Below are positions 7,881 through 16,756 of a stretch of DNA of 64,000 bases, piece by piece. The stretch covers positions 39,751-103,750 of the forward strand of contig NZ_JAKZLA010000007.1 in assembly GCF_022808775.1 (NCBI RefSeq), read 5' to 3'. Each line of letters opens with the position of its first letter. The stretch's first letter is position 1. Both the position numbers and the translations under genes were made by a program. Source of the DNA: Geothrix terrae. Its GTDB lineage: Bacteria > Acidobacteriota > Holophagae > Holophagales > Holophagaceae. A model generated the notes under the pieces. That model searched no databases. It saw only the letters and a list, made by a program, of their open reading frames with translations, and was not told the origin of the DNA.

Positions 7881-8363
7881 TCAGAGCAGCAGTTCCCAGA
7901 AGCCCACATCCACCCAGGCGCCGAACTTCCAGCCGGCCTCGGTCATGTGGCCCACCTTCCGGAAGCTGAGTTTTTCGTGCAGCCGCACGCTGGCCTCATT
8001 GGGCAGGCTCAGGCAGCCCAGGGCGGAATGGAAGCCCCGCTTCCGGAGCTCGTCCAGCAGCGCCTGGTAGAGCGCGGCGCCCTGCCCCTTCCCGTGGTGG
8101 CCCTGGGCCAGGTAGATGGTGGTCTCCACCGCGAAGCGGTAGGCATGCCGGGTGCGCCAGGTGGAGCCGTAGGCGTAGCCCCGCACGACGCCGTCCTCCT
8201 CCCACACGAGCCAGGGATAGGTTGCCGTCACCTTGGCGATGCGGGCGCCCATCTCCGCCGCCGAGACGGGCTGCTCCTCGAACGTGATGATGGTGTCCCG
8301 GATGTAGGGGTTGTAGATCTCGGCCAGGGCCGGGGCGTCGGTGGGCAGGACGGGGCGGATCAT
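7881..8363 (-). CDS. arsN: GNAT acetyltransferase, ArsN/phosphinothricin type
   Basis: 160 residues, GNAT fold: N-terminal [20 protein letters not shown], acetyl-CoA loop [15 protein letters not shown], and a [21 protein letters not shown] ending, the standard phosphinothricin-acetyltransferase layout. ArsN enzymes within ars operons acetylate arsenical amino-acid antibiotics (arsinothricin) or related compounds. Function is inferred from family plus location. The 3-base overlap with the rhodanese gene (ATGA at 8360) supports co-translation. Confidence 0.85.
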   Translation of the reverse strand: MIRPVLPTDAPALAEIYNPYIRDTIITFEEQPVSAAEMGARIAKVTATYPWLVWEEDGVVRGYAYGSTWRTRHAYRFAVETTIYLAQGHHGKGQGAALYQALLDELRKRGFHSALGCLSLPNEASVRLHEKLSFRKVGHMTEAGWKFGAWVDVGFWELLL

Positions 8364-8773
8364 CGGTGGCCTTTCCGGGGGCGCAGGACGCAGGGACAGG
8401 GCCCGTAGAGGAGGGCCGCGGCGTCCGTCGCCACGGGCAGGCCCTCCTGGTCCCAGAGGAGCATGCCGCCGTTGAGGCAGGCCACCTGGGTGAAGCCGTG
8501 GTCGAGCAGCAGGTGGGCGGCTTCCTTGGTGTAGACACCGGCGCTGTCGGCCAGGAGGAGGGGACGGTCCGTGGGCAGCTCGGCGAGCAAGCCAGAGAGC
8601 TCCTCGTGGGGGATGCGGATCGTCTCGGGCACCTGGAAGGCCTTCATCTCCGCCAGCTCATCGAGACGGAGGTCCACCAGGACCGCGCCCTCGTTCAGCA
8701 CCGCCAGCGCGTCCTTCGGCGCCAGGAAGCGCAGCCCCTGGATCACCATGCCCCGGCCGTCGAAGATGGCCAT
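8360..8773 (-). CDS. Rhodanese-like domain protein lacking the catalytic Cys
   Basis: 137 residues with a single rhodanese fold: AVLVDLRLDELAEMKAF at the first conserved region and VACLNGGMLLWDQEGLPV at the end. The active-site loop, normally Cys-X4-Arg, reads LADSAGVYTKEA, with Asp where Cys is expected. The C-terminus has GPCPCVLRPRK, a possible metalloid-binding Cys pair. Sulfur transfer is therefore unlikely by the usual route. It sits in the ars unit between acr3 and arsN. Confidence 0.8.
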   Translation of the reverse strand: MAIFDGRGMVIQGLRFLAPKDALAVLNEGAVLVDLRLDELAEMKAFQVPETIRIPHEELSGLLAELPTDRPLLLADSAGVYTKEAAHLLLDHGFTQVACLNGGMLLWDQEGLPVATDAAALLYGPCPCVLRPRKGHR

Positions 8774-8776
8774 GGT

Positions 8777-9883
8777 TCACCTCCTGTGGGAATCCGCCGA
8801 GGGTTCGGTGGCCGGGCCACCGGCGGCTGCGACCTCCTCCGCGCTGGCGGCGTACCACTTCCGCCGCAGCCAGAGGGCCACGTTGACCAGGCCGATGAGC
8901 ACGGGAACCTCCACGAGCGGCCCGATGACGGCCGCGAAGGCCGCCCCGTGGGCGATGCCGAAGGTGCCGACAGCCACGGCGATGGCCAGCTCGAAGTCAT
9001 TGGAGGCGGCCGTGAAGGAGAGGGTGGCCGTGTGGCCATAGGGGGCGCCCAGCCGGTGGCTGATCCAGAACGAGACGAAGAACATGATGAGGAAGTAGAG
9101 CAGCAGGGGCAGGGCCACCCGCGCGACGTCGAAGGGGACCCGGACGATGCTGTCGCCCTTCAGGCTGAACATCACCACGATGGTGAACAGCAGCGACACC
9201 AGGGTGATGGGGCTGATCGCCGGCACGAAGCGATGGTCGTACCATTCGTGGCCCTTCATCCGGACCAGGACCAGGCGGGTGAGGAGACCCGCGACGAAGG
9301 GAATGCCCAGGTAGATGAGGACCGTCTTGGCGATCTCGCCCATGGTGATGTGGATGGCCACCCCGTGCAGGCCCAGCCAACCCGGGGCCACCGTGAGGAA
9401 GAACCACGCATAGACCGAGTAGAGCAGCATCTGGAAGACGGCGTTGAAGGCCACGAGCCCCGCGCAGTACTCGCGGTTCCCGCAGGCCAGGTCGTTCCAG
9501 ACGATGACCATGGCGATGCACCGCGCGAGGCCCACGAGGATGAGGCCCGCCATGTACTCGGGCTTGTCGCGGAGGAAGAGCACCGCCAGGAGGAACATGA
9601 CCACCGGCCCCGCCACCCAGTTCTGGATGAGGGAGAAGGTCAGGACCTTCCGGTTCAGGAACACCTTCCCCATCTCCTCGAAGTGCACCTTCGCCAGCAC
9701 GGGGTACATCATCAGGATGAGCCCCGCGGCGATGGGCAGGCTGGTGGTGCCCACGTTGAGGCTGTTGACCGCCCGGTTGAAGCCCGGGACGGCGTAGCCC
9801 AGGAGGATGCCCAGTCCCATGGCCAGGAAGATCCACAGGGTCAGGTAGCGGTCCAGGAAGGCGAGGCGCTTGGGCGCGGTCAT
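8777..9883 (-). CDS. acr3: ACR3-type arsenite efflux permease
   Basis: 368 residues with about ten transmembrane helices. [24 protein letters not shown] contains the conserved fourth-helix cysteine that is essential in ACR3 proteins, and [16 protein letters not shown] is the other family hallmark. It extrudes As(OH)3 using the proton motive force, or as a pump when paired with ArsA. ATG 9883 overlaps the arsA stop (ATGA), consistent with translational coupling to the ATPase upstream. Confidence 0.93.
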   Translation of the reverse strand: MTAPKRLAFLDRYLTLWIFLAMGLGILLGYAVPGFNRAVNSLNVGTTSLPIAAGLILMMYPVLAKVHFEEMGKVFLNRKVLTFSLIQNWVAGPVVMFLLAVLFLRDKPEYMAGLILVGLARCIAMVIVWNDLACGNREYCAGLVAFNAVFQMLLYSVYAWFFLTVAPGWLGLHGVAIHITMGEIAKTVLIYLGIPFVAGLLTRLVLVRMKGHEWYDHRFVPAISPITLVSLLFTIVVMFSLKGDSIVRVPFDVARVALPLLLYFLIMFFVSFWISHRLGAPYGHTATLSFTAASNDFELAIAVAVGTFGIAHGAAFAAVIGPLVEVPVLIGLVNVALWLRRKWYAASAEEVAAAGGPATEPSADSHRR

Positions 9884-11628
9884 GGGTGGACTCCAGGGGA
9901 AAGGGCGGGATCTGCCGCGAGGCAGGCGAGGGGCTCGAGCACGACGGAGGGCGTGTGGCGGAGGAGCTCGTCCAGGAAGCGGGCCTCCTGTCCCTGGCGC
10001 GCCTTCAGGATTGGATCCGTGACCGCCAGGGGCGTAAGGCTCTGGTTCACCACCCAGGCGAAGGGATGGATCCCCGCGCGGGCGAGGTCCCGCTCCAACT
10101 GCATGGCCTCGTGGATGGGCGTGGCCTCCGGAAGGGTGACGAGCAGGATGCGCGTGAAGGCCGCATCGCGAAGCCGCGGCAGGAGCTGCCTCACCGCTTC
10201 CGGCACATCGCTGGCCTGGCGGAGCACCTCCCGGTGGTAGGCCTCCGCCGCGTCCAGCAGGAGCAGGGTGTGCCCCGTGGGGGCCGTGTCGATGATGACG
10301 AAGCCCTCCCGGCCCTGGGCCACCGTCTCCGCGAAGGCCCGGAAGACGGCGATCTCCTCCGTGCAGGGCGAGCGCAGATCCTCCTCCAGGAGCGCGCGCC
10401 CCGGGGCGTCCAGGTCCGGCTCCGCCGCAGCCAGGACCTCGGCCCGGTACTGGTCTGTCACCCGCCCGGGATCGATGCGGGTCACCCGCAGCGCGGGCGG
10501 CCGCACGCCGACAGCCGCCTCCACATGGGCCGCCGGGTCCGTGGTGGTGAGCGTGACCGGGAAGCCCGCGCCGGCCAGCCGCAGGGCCAGGCGGGCCGCC
10601 AGGGTGGTCTTCCCCACGCCGCCCTTGCCCATGGTCATCACGACGCCCTTCCCCTGGGCCGCCAGACGGTCCGCCAGGGCTTCCAGCGTGTCGAACCGCG
10701 ACGGGTCCACCGCTTCCCCGGCCGCTTCGATTCGCGGCGAGCCGGCGTCGCCGCCCATGCTCCGCAGGGCCTCCAGGCCGACGAGGCCGTAGGGCAGCAG
10801 GGGGACGGTGGTGCGGGGCAACCCCCGGAGCCCCTCGGGCAGGTGGCCCAGGGCCTGGGCTTCCCGGGCCTGAAGCTCCGCGGCGACGGGGTCCGAGGAA
10901 CCCATCGCCCGGAAGAGGCCATTGAGGATCAGGTGGACCTGCCGGAGGCCCAGGTGGGCCAGCTCGATCCGGGTGCGCTCCGCTTCCCGCAAGGAGGCCT
11001 CGTCGGGCCGGGCCACCAGCACGAGGGTGGTGCGGCCGGTGTCCCGGAGGGCGGCCTGGGCGGCCGCATAGAGTTCCCGCTGGGCCGAGAGCCCCAACAG
11101 CGGCCCCAGGCACGAGTTCCCTCCGACATTGGTCTCGATGAACGTGGACCAGGCCGCGGGAAGTTCCAGCAGGCGCAGGGTATGGCCGGTGGGAGCCGTG
11201 TCGAAGAGGATGTGGTCGAAGGCGGCCGTCCGGGCCGGATCGCCCAGCAGGCGGGAGAACACATCGAAGGCCGCGATCTCCGTGGTGCAGGCCCCCGAGA
11301 GCTGTTCCTCCATGCTGGCGACGACCGCCTCGGGGAGCAGGCCCCGAACGGGCGCGATGATGCCCTCCCGGTAGGCGCGGGCCGTCTCCTCCGGATCGAT
11401 GTTCAGGGCCCGGAGGCCCGGCACCCCCGGGACCGGCAGCGGCTCGCCGGAAAGCGCCGTGCCCAGCACCTCGTCCAGGTTGGAGGCCGGGTCCGTGCTG
11501 ACGAGCAGCACCCGCTTCCCCACGTCGGCGAGCGCGATGGCCGTGCTGCAGGCCGCGGAGGTCTTGCCGACGCCCCCCTTTCCTGTGAAGAACAGGAGCG
11601 GCGTGGGATGGGGAACCAGGAGAGCCAT
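9880..11628 (-). CDS. arsA: Arsenite-transporting ATPase
   Basis: 582 residues, two homologous halves as in true ArsA. Each half has a P-loop ([11 protein letters not shown] near residue 15 and [11 protein letters not shown] near residue 330) and a DTAPTGHT switch. Metal-site cysteines appear in [12 protein letters not shown] and [10 protein letters not shown], matching the conserved ArsA positions. It would energise the ACR3 permease and receive As(III) from ArsD. Start at ATG 11628, 10 bases after the arsD stop. Confidence 0.93.
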   Translation of the reverse strand: MALLVPHPTPLLFFTGKGGVGKTSAACSTAIALADVGKRVLLVSTDPASNLDEVLGTALSGEPLPVPGVPGLRALNIDPEETARAYREGIIAPVRGLLPEAVVASMEEQLSGACTTEIAAFDVFSRLLGDPARTAAFDHILFDTAPTGHTLRLLELPAAWSTFIETNVGGNSCLGPLLGLSAQRELYAAAQAALRDTGRTTLVLVARPDEASLREAERTRIELAHLGLRQVHLILNGLFRAMGSSDPVAAELQAREAQALGHLPEGLRGLPRTTVPLLPYGLVGLEALRSMGGDAGSPRIEAAGEAVDPSRFDTLEALADRLAAQGKGVVMTMGKGGVGKTTLAARLALRLAGAGFPVTLTTTDPAAHVEAAVGVRPPALRVTRIDPGRVTDQYRAEVLAAAEPDLDAPGRALLEEDLRSPCTEEIAVFRAFAETVAQGREGFVIIDTAPTGHTLLLLDAAEAYHREVLRQASDVPEAVRQLLPRLRDAAFTRILLVTLPEATPIHEAMQLERDLARAGIHPFAWVVNQSLTPLAVTDPILKARQGQEARFLDELLRHTPSVVLEPLACLAADPALSPGVHP

Positions 11629-11638
11629 GAGATGCGCT

Positions 11639-12268
11639 TCAGCGGCAGGAGCTGGGGGTCTGGCCGGTGCCCGCACCGCCTTCCATCGAGGCAGCCGGGA
11701 GCTCGGACCCGAGGTCCGGGGCCTCGATCCGGCTGCGGGAGGGCTGGGCCAGGTAGCGCTCCGCCAGGCCCAGGACGGACTTGGCGGGAACCTGCTTGAC
11801 GCTCTGGGCCGTCTGGACGGCCCGGAGCATGTCCTCCCGCGACACGCCGAGGCGCCGGGCCTTGTCGTAATGGAATTTGAAGCAGTTCTCGCAGTTCGAC
11901 GCGACGGCGGCACCGATGGCGACGAGCTCCTGGACCGCCTCCGTGAAGAGGGATGGTTCCGGAGCTCCCAGTCCCACCCATGCGGCGAGTTCCTCCCTCG
12001 CTGGGTAGCGTCCGCGGCTCCGGACCTGGCCCTCCACCTTGATCAGCGGCAGGGCCTTCTCTCCTTCACCCTGGAGCGCCGCCTTGACCTCGGGATCCTG
12101 GGCGAACGCGAGGGGCTGCTGCGCGAGGTTGTACCGCTCCACGGCCACGTCTTGCGTCTTCACCCAATCCAGATCCGCGGAGAAGCGCACGAGCTTGGGA
12201 TCCACGGAGGGACCGCAGACGCCGGTGGCGCAGCACATGGGGGGATCGAACACCTGGACGCGGATCAC
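11639..12268 (-). CDS. arsD: ArsD metallochaperone fused to a CMD/AhpD-like domain
   Basis: 209 residues. Residues 1 to about 110 are ArsD with the arsenite-binding cysteines at 12, 13 and 18 (MCCATGVCG) and a thioredoxin-like core. Residues about 115-170 form a carboxymuconolactone-decarboxylase-type helical domain with SNCENCFKFH, the CxxC-H redox motif of AhpD-like proteins. ArsD delivers As(III) to ArsA; the added domain may provide a thiol redox or arsenic-relay function (inference). Standard ArsD is about 120 residues, so the extension is a real second domain. The C-terminal tail is low complexity. Confidence 0.88.
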   Translation of the reverse strand: MIRVQVFDPPMCCATGVCGPSVDPKLVRFSADLDWVKTQDVAVERYNLAQQPLAFAQDPEVKAALQGEGEKALPLIKVEGQVRSRGRYPAREELAAWVGLGAPEPSLFTEAVQELVAIGAAVASNCENCFKFHYDKARRLGVSREDMLRAVQTAQSVKQVPAKSVLGLAERYLAQPSRSRIEAPDLGSELPAASMEGGAGTGQTPSSCR

Positions 12269-12312
12269 GGGACCTCCTCTGGCGCTGAGTTCACCTGTTT
12301 CGATTCCGGCCT

Positions 12313-12336
12313 CCGGCCCGCCCCATCGCGGGCCGG
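12313..12336. other. 9-bp GC hairpin in ars operon gap
   Basis: CCGGCCCGC (12313-12321) pairs perfectly with GCGGGCCGG (12328-12336), loop CCCATC. It occupies the 116-base gap between the CMD-like gene and arsD and could tune read-through or mRNA decay. No T-tract on the minus strand. Confidence 0.45.
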
Positions 12337-12384
12337 GAAGGCCGCGATCGGGGAGGACAAGCGATCCGGAGACATGAGGGCTCC

Positions 12385-12723
12385 CTAGCCGCAGTCGCAG
12401 TCGTCGCCGCAGTCGCCCTTCTGGCCGCCCGCCTCCTCGCAGGCACAGGCACCGCCGCAGCAGCCGCCAGCGCTCTCGCCCACCAGCGTCGTCTGGGCCA
12501 GGGCCATGATCTGGGAATGGGGGTCCCCCTTCACGCGGAGGGCCATGTTCACGGCCTCGATCATGTCCTCCTTGGAGACACCCAGCTCCTCCAGGCGGCT
12601 CTGGTGGGCGCGGAAGGCCCGCTCGGCGTTGGAGCCGATGGCGGCGCCCAGGGCGATGAGGTTGAGGGTGGTCTCGCTGAGGCCGGATTCGGTCGAGGTC
12701 TCAGTCTGGGCCTGGGTGGTCAT
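12385..12723 (-). CDS. CMD-like small protein with Cys-rich C-terminus
   Basis: 112 residues. The core (LIALGAAIGSNAERAFRAH, LEELGVSKEDMIEAV) is clearly paralogous to the C-terminal domain of the neighbouring ArsD fusion, but the CxxC positions read NAERA, so the redox cysteines are lost. Instead the last 30 residues are rich in Cys, Gly and acidic residues (GGCCGGACACEEAG, CGDDCDCG). It looks like a helical domain with a metalloid-binding tail, perhaps an As(III) buffer; function not established. ATG 12723 overlaps the arsR stop (ATGA). Confidence 0.75.
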   Translation of the reverse strand: MTTQAQTETSTESGLSETTLNLIALGAAIGSNAERAFRAHQSRLEELGVSKEDMIEAVNMALRVKGDPHSQIMALAQTTLVGESAGGCCGGACACEEAGGQKGDCGDDCDCG

Positions 12724-13109
12724 GCATGCTCCTTGAGGGTGCGTGAAGGGGGACAGTCGGCGGGATCGCAGACATCGCAGCGGAGGGCGCGGGCCTGGGC
12801 CCGGTCGCGGGAGAGCTCGGCCTCGGCGCCGGCCATGAGGGGCCACAGGGCCTCCAGCAGGGGGCGGGTGGCGGCCTCGTCGGAGAGGGCCACGTGGACC
12901 CAGCGGCCCACCTTCCACTCGCGCACCAGGCCCGTGCGGCGCAGGCCGGTCAGGTGCTCGGAGACGGTGGAGGGGGCCAGGCCCAGCACCTCGGCCACCT
13001 CGCAGACGCAGAGCTCGCCTGCGTGCAGGAGCGCGAGGATGCGCAGGCGCACGGGATGGGCCAGGACTTTGAGGGTGTCCACGAGGGGGCGGAGGGGGTC
13101 GGAGGTCAT
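12720..13109 (-). CDS. arsR: ArsR-family arsenic-responsive repressor (first copy)
   Basis: 129 residues with winged-helix core LAHPVRLRILALL and the textbook ELCVCEVAEVLGL motif, whose two cysteines bind As(III) in E. coli-type ArsR. A second Cys set (RCDVCDPADC) lies near the C-terminus. It heads the long ars unit running to arsC. Repression relieved by arsenite is the expected behaviour from the family. Confidence 0.93.
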   Translation of the reverse strand: MTSDPLRPLVDTLKVLAHPVRLRILALLHAGELCVCEVAEVLGLAPSTVSEHLTGLRRTGLVREWKVGRWVHVALSDEAATRPLLEALWPLMAGAEAELSRDRAQARALRCDVCDPADCPPSRTLKEHA

Positions 13110-13212
13110 TTCGCAATTTCCCGAAACATCGTCATCATACCGGCCGAAAGGAGCATTGCCATACCTCGTTTTTTGATGTTTGATGAAACCAGCCTTCCCC
13201 ACAGGAGTTCCC
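13110..13212. promoter_or_regulatory. Divergent promoter region, arsR / M28 peptidase
   Basis: About 100 bases between divergent genes, more AT-rich than the surroundings. TTGATGTTTGATG (around 13173-13186) and an approximate inverted counterpart CATCGTCATCA (around 13126-13137) could form an ArsR operator. TTGCCA followed after about 17 bases by TTTGAT is a weak sigma-70-like match toward the peptidase. AGGAG precedes ATG 13213. Confidence 0.35.
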
Positions 13213-14703
13213 ATGCTGCGGATTCCCTCTGCCCTGGCAGGGCTGGCCCTGGCCGCCCTCCTCCAGGCCCAGACGCCCTTCCCCCCGGCTGCCCCCGCGC
13301 CCTCGCCGGTGCCCATCCTGAAGGAATACCCGGACACTCCGGCCGGGAGGCTGCTACGCGAGATCAAGGACCACGCGGAGGTGGTGGCGCGGGTGGAATA
13401 CCTGTCGGACGTCATCGGCCCCCGGCTCACGGGCTCGGACAGGCTGCGACAGGCCCAGGCCTGGGCCGGGGCCGAGATGGCGCGGCTGGGGGCCGCGAAC
13501 ATCCATGAGGAGGCCTACGACTTTGGTCTGGCCTGGACCCGCGGCACGGACGGCGCCCGGCTGCTCACTCACAACGGCATCCGGTTCCGGGTGGACCAGC
13601 AGGCCTGGACCCCGGCCACCCGGGGCGCGATCCAGGGCGAGCTGCTGCTGGTGGACGCCCGGAACCTGGCGGAGTTGCTGGCCTTCAAGGGGCAGCTCAA
13701 GGGGAAGATCCTCCTGCGCACCAACCCCGACGACAAGCGGCCCCCGCTGGCGCGCCGAGGGGCGGACTTCGCGGCCTACCAGGCCGAGCAGGCGGCCATG
13801 ACCCAGTTCCTCCAGGAGGAGGGCGCCCTGGCGGCCCTGACCATGTCCGGCCGGAAGAACGGCCTGGGTTTCGCCTCCGGCGGCGCGGGCCGCGATCCGC
13901 AGAAGGCGGGCCTCCCCGCGGCCTACGTGCCCCAGGAGCCTTACAAGATGCTGCTGCGCCTGCTGGCCCGGAAGGAGCCCGTGAAGCTGGAGCTGACCCT
14001 CGGCGGCGCCTTCTCCAAGGCCCCCGTCCAGGCCTTCAATGTGGTGGGCGAGCTCCGGGGCAGTGAGCGGCCCGACGAGGTGGTCCTCCTCGGCGCGCAC
14101 CTGGACAGCTGGGACCTGGGCACCGGCGCGACCGACAACGCCACAGGCAGCGCCATCGTCCTGGAGGCCCTGCGCGCGCTCCAGGCCACGGGCCTGAAGC
14201 CCAAGCGGACGATCCGGTTCGTGCTCTTCAGCGGTGAGGAGCAGGGGCTGCTGGGCTCCCGGGCCTACGTGGAGGCCCACCGGGCCGAGCTGGACGCCAT
14301 CCAGGCCGTGCTGATCCACGACATGGGCACGGGCATGGTGAAGGGCTTCACCCTCCAGGGCCGCGAGGCCTGCCGCGGCCCCATGGCCCAGGCCATCGCG
14401 CCCTTGAACGACCTGGGCGTGAAGGACCTCTCGCTTCGCGTCATGGGCAGCACGGACCACGCGCCCTTCGACCGGGCCGGCGTGCCCGCCTTCGCCGCCA
14501 TCCAGGAGCCCGCGGACTACTTCCTGGGCACCCATCACAGCCAGATGGATTACCCCGACCACCTGGTGCCGGACCAGCTCGTGCAGGGCGCCCAGGCCAT
14601 GGCCGTCACCGCCTGGGAGCTGGCGGAGATGCCCGGCCGCCTGCCCCACGGGGTGAACCTCCGGCCCCCCACCGGGGCCGTGAACCCCTCGGCCCCCCGC
14701 TGA
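13213..14703 (+). CDS. Secreted M28-family zinc aminopeptidase
   Basis: 496 residues with a cleavable signal peptide (LRIPSALAGLALAALLQAQ). The M28 zinc ligands can be read in order: GAHLDSWD (His, Asp), GATDNATGSA (bridging Asp), SGEEQGLLGS (catalytic Glu and ligand Glu), an Asp in a later segment, and THHSQMD (His). A PA-like insertion domain is expected between residues 130 and 260. It is exported to periplasm or surface and releases N-terminal residues from peptides. Start 13213 is chosen over 13180 because of AGGAG and the clean signal peptide. Confidence 0.88.
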   Translation: MLRIPSALAGLALAALLQAQTPFPPAAPAPSPVPILKEYPDTPAGRLLREIKDHAEVVARVEYLSDVIGPRLTGSDRLRQAQAWAGAEMARLGAANIHEEAYDFGLAWTRGTDGARLLTHNGIRFRVDQQAWTPATRGAIQGELLLVDARNLAELLAFKGQLKGKILLRTNPDDKRPPLARRGADFAAYQAEQAAMTQFLQEEGALAALTMSGRKNGLGFASGGAGRDPQKAGLPAAYVPQEPYKMLLRLLARKEPVKLELTLGGAFSKAPVQAFNVVGELRGSERPDEVVLLGAHLDSWDLGTGATDNATGSAIVLEALRALQATGLKPKRTIRFVLFSGEEQGLLGSRAYVEAHRAELDAIQAVLIHDMGTGMVKGFTLQGREACRGPMAQAIAPLNDLGVKDLSLRVMGSTDHAPFDRAGVPAFAAIQEPADYFLGTHHSQMDYPDHLVPDQLVQGAQAMAVTAWELAEMPGRLPHGVNLRPPTGAVNPSAPR

Positions 14704-14730
14704 GTGGCCCGCTAACTGGCCCCGCGCTGG

Positions 14731-16752
14731 CTAGCTCCGCCCCGGCTCGCGTCCCAGCAGCGCCTCGGCCTGATCCAGGGCCGAGGCCGGGCCGCTGAGG
14801 GCCAGCAGGTCGCCCGCCTGGAGGCGCGCCTCGGGCCGGGGCTCCAGCAGGTGTCCCTCCCGCAGCAGGGCCACCAGGGCCGCCCCTGAACCGCCCGGCA
14901 GATCCAGGTCTCCCAGGCTGCGGCCCAGCGAGGGGCAGCGGGGCCCGATGCGGAGGGTGCGCCAGCCCCCGGCCGGAGCCGCGGAGGCCGCGCTTGGATC
15001 GCCCCAGGGATCCCGGGCATCCGTGCCCATCCAGTCGGCGCCGGCGTCCAGGTCCCTCTGGAGGCCCCTGGCCCGCCGCCAGAGCAGCAGCGGGATCGCC
15101 AGGGCCGCGGCCGCGCCCAGCGCGCCCAGGGAGGCGAGGGGGATGAGGGCCGAGACCGCCGCCAGCACAGGCAGGCCCGTGAGCAGCAGCACGCCAAGGC
15201 GCAGGCCCGTGCGGAAGGCGCGGCGCATGTCGGGGCGGCTGCCCAGGCCGCCGGGACCCGGGAGGTCCAGCAGGCGCTCGGCCAGGGTCCGGGTGCGGCG
15301 CACCATGCGGCTCACCAGGAGGCCCACCACGACCACCGCCGCCAGCAGGACCGCGCCCTGGGCCAGGGTGTGCCCCAGCGCGCCCCGCCCTTCGAGCCAG
15401 GTGGCGCCCAGCCGCATCACCCGCGGGGCGAGGACCCCCACCAGGCCGATGAGCACCGCATCCAGCAGCAGGCGCAGGAAGGTCCGCCGCACCGCGACCC
15501 CCGGGGCCTTGCGAAGCGCCGGGGCCCGCAGGGCGGCGGCCCAGGACTGGTAGAGGCCCAGGTAGGTCTTCAGGGCCACGGGCAGGTGCCGCTCCACGAA
15601 CCGGGCCGCGGGCTCCCCTCCGCTGAGGAGCGCCGGCGTGGCCAGGGCCGTGGCCACGCCGATGGCCGCCAGCAGGGCGTAGCGGGAAGGGTCCACCACG
15701 CCCAGGCCGATGCCCGCGCTGAGGAGGATGAACCCGAACTCCCCCACCTGCCCCAGGGCGAGGCCCGCGCGCACGCCAAGGGCCAGGGGCAGGCCCGCGA
15801 GCGTGGCCCCCACAGTGACGGAAAGGGCGTTCACCACGATGACCAGGGCGGTGAAGAGCAGCACCAGCGGCCAGTCGCGCGCCACCACCGCCGGTTCCAT
15901 CAGCATGCCCACCGCCACGAAGAACATGGCCGCGAAGAGGTCCCGCAGGGGGTGGACCAGGTGCTCCACCTTGCGGCCCCGGCCGGATTCGCAGACCAGC
16001 ATGCCCGCCACGAAGGCGCCCATGGCCACGGAGAAACCCGCCCAGGCCGCCAGCTGGGCCAGGCCGAAGCAGAGGGCCGCGGCCACCACCAGCAGCACCT
16101 CGTCCCGGGCATGGTCCGCCACCCAGCGCACGGCGCGGGGCACCACCAGGCGGCCCATGCCGATGAGCACGGCCAGGAAGGCAGCCAGCTTGAGCAGGGT
16201 GCCCGCGATGGCCCTGGCGCTGGGTCCGCCCAGGGAGGCCGCCGCCGTGAGCGCCGCCAGGAGCAGCACGGCGTGGAGGTCCTCCACCAGCAGGACGCCC
16301 AGGATCGTCTCCTTCAGCGGGCCCCGGATGCCCCGCTCGTCGAAGAGCTTGGCCAGGATCATGGTGGAGGCGATGGCGAGGCTGGCGCCGAAGAAGGCGC
16401 TCTCCAGGGGCGGCCACCCCAGCAGCCGCGCCGCGAGGAAGCCCACCACCAGCTGGGTCCCCACCTGCAGCGTGCCCGTGAGCAGCGCCTGCGGCCCGGC
16501 CTGCAGCAGCTTCGACAGGCTGAACTCCAGGCCGATGGTGAACATCAGGAGGATGACGCCCAGCTCGCCCATGAGGCGCACGTTGTCCAGGTCCGCCACC
16601 AGCGGCACGGGCACATGGGGGCCGACGATCATGCCCGCCAGGAGGTAGCCCAGGACCGCCGGCTGCTTCAGCTTCTGGAAGAGCACCGAAGTCAGCGCGG
16701 CGACGCCCAGCACCATGGCCAGGTCCAGCAGGAGGCGCGCGTGCCCCTCCAC
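14731..16752 (-). CDS. CPA2-family cation:proton antiporter with RCK_C domain
   Basis: 673 residues. The first 380 or so form 12-13 transmembrane helices of a KefB/YbaL-like antiporter (LKQPAVLGYLLAGMIVGPH, LGELGVILLMFTIGLEFS pattern, FVAGMLVCES). Additional membrane segments follow, then a C-terminal TrkA-C (RCK_C) domain beginning near LRIGPRCPSLGR. It probably exchanges K+ or Na+ for protons under ligand control. No N-terminal RCK (Rossmann) domain is present. Its start lies 4 bases after the stop of the RCK channel gene, so the two are likely one operon for potassium/pH homeostasis. Confidence 0.85.
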   Translation of the reverse strand: MEGHARLLLDLAMVLGVAALTSVLFQKLKQPAVLGYLLAGMIVGPHVPVPLVADLDNVRLMGELGVILLMFTIGLEFSLSKLLQAGPQALLTGTLQVGTQLVVGFLAARLLGWPPLESAFFGASLAIASTMILAKLFDERGIRGPLKETILGVLLVEDLHAVLLLAALTAAASLGGPSARAIAGTLLKLAAFLAVLIGMGRLVVPRAVRWVADHARDEVLLVVAAALCFGLAQLAAWAGFSVAMGAFVAGMLVCESGRGRKVEHLVHPLRDLFAAMFFVAVGMLMEPAVVARDWPLVLLFTALVIVVNALSVTVGATLAGLPLALGVRAGLALGQVGEFGFILLSAGIGLGVVDPSRYALLAAIGVATALATPALLSGGEPAARFVERHLPVALKTYLGLYQSWAAALRAPALRKAPGVAVRRTFLRLLLDAVLIGLVGVLAPRVMRLGATWLEGRGALGHTLAQGAVLLAAVVVVGLLVSRMVRRTRTLAERLLDLPGPGGLGSRPDMRRAFRTGLRLGVLLLTGLPVLAAVSALIPLASLGALGAAAALAIPLLLWRRARGLQRDLDAGADWMGTDARDPWGDPSAASAAPAGGWRTLRIGPRCPSLGRSLGDLDLPGGSGAALVALLREGHLLEPRPEARLQAGDLLALSGPASALDQAEALLGREPGRS

Positions 16753-16756
16753 GGCC

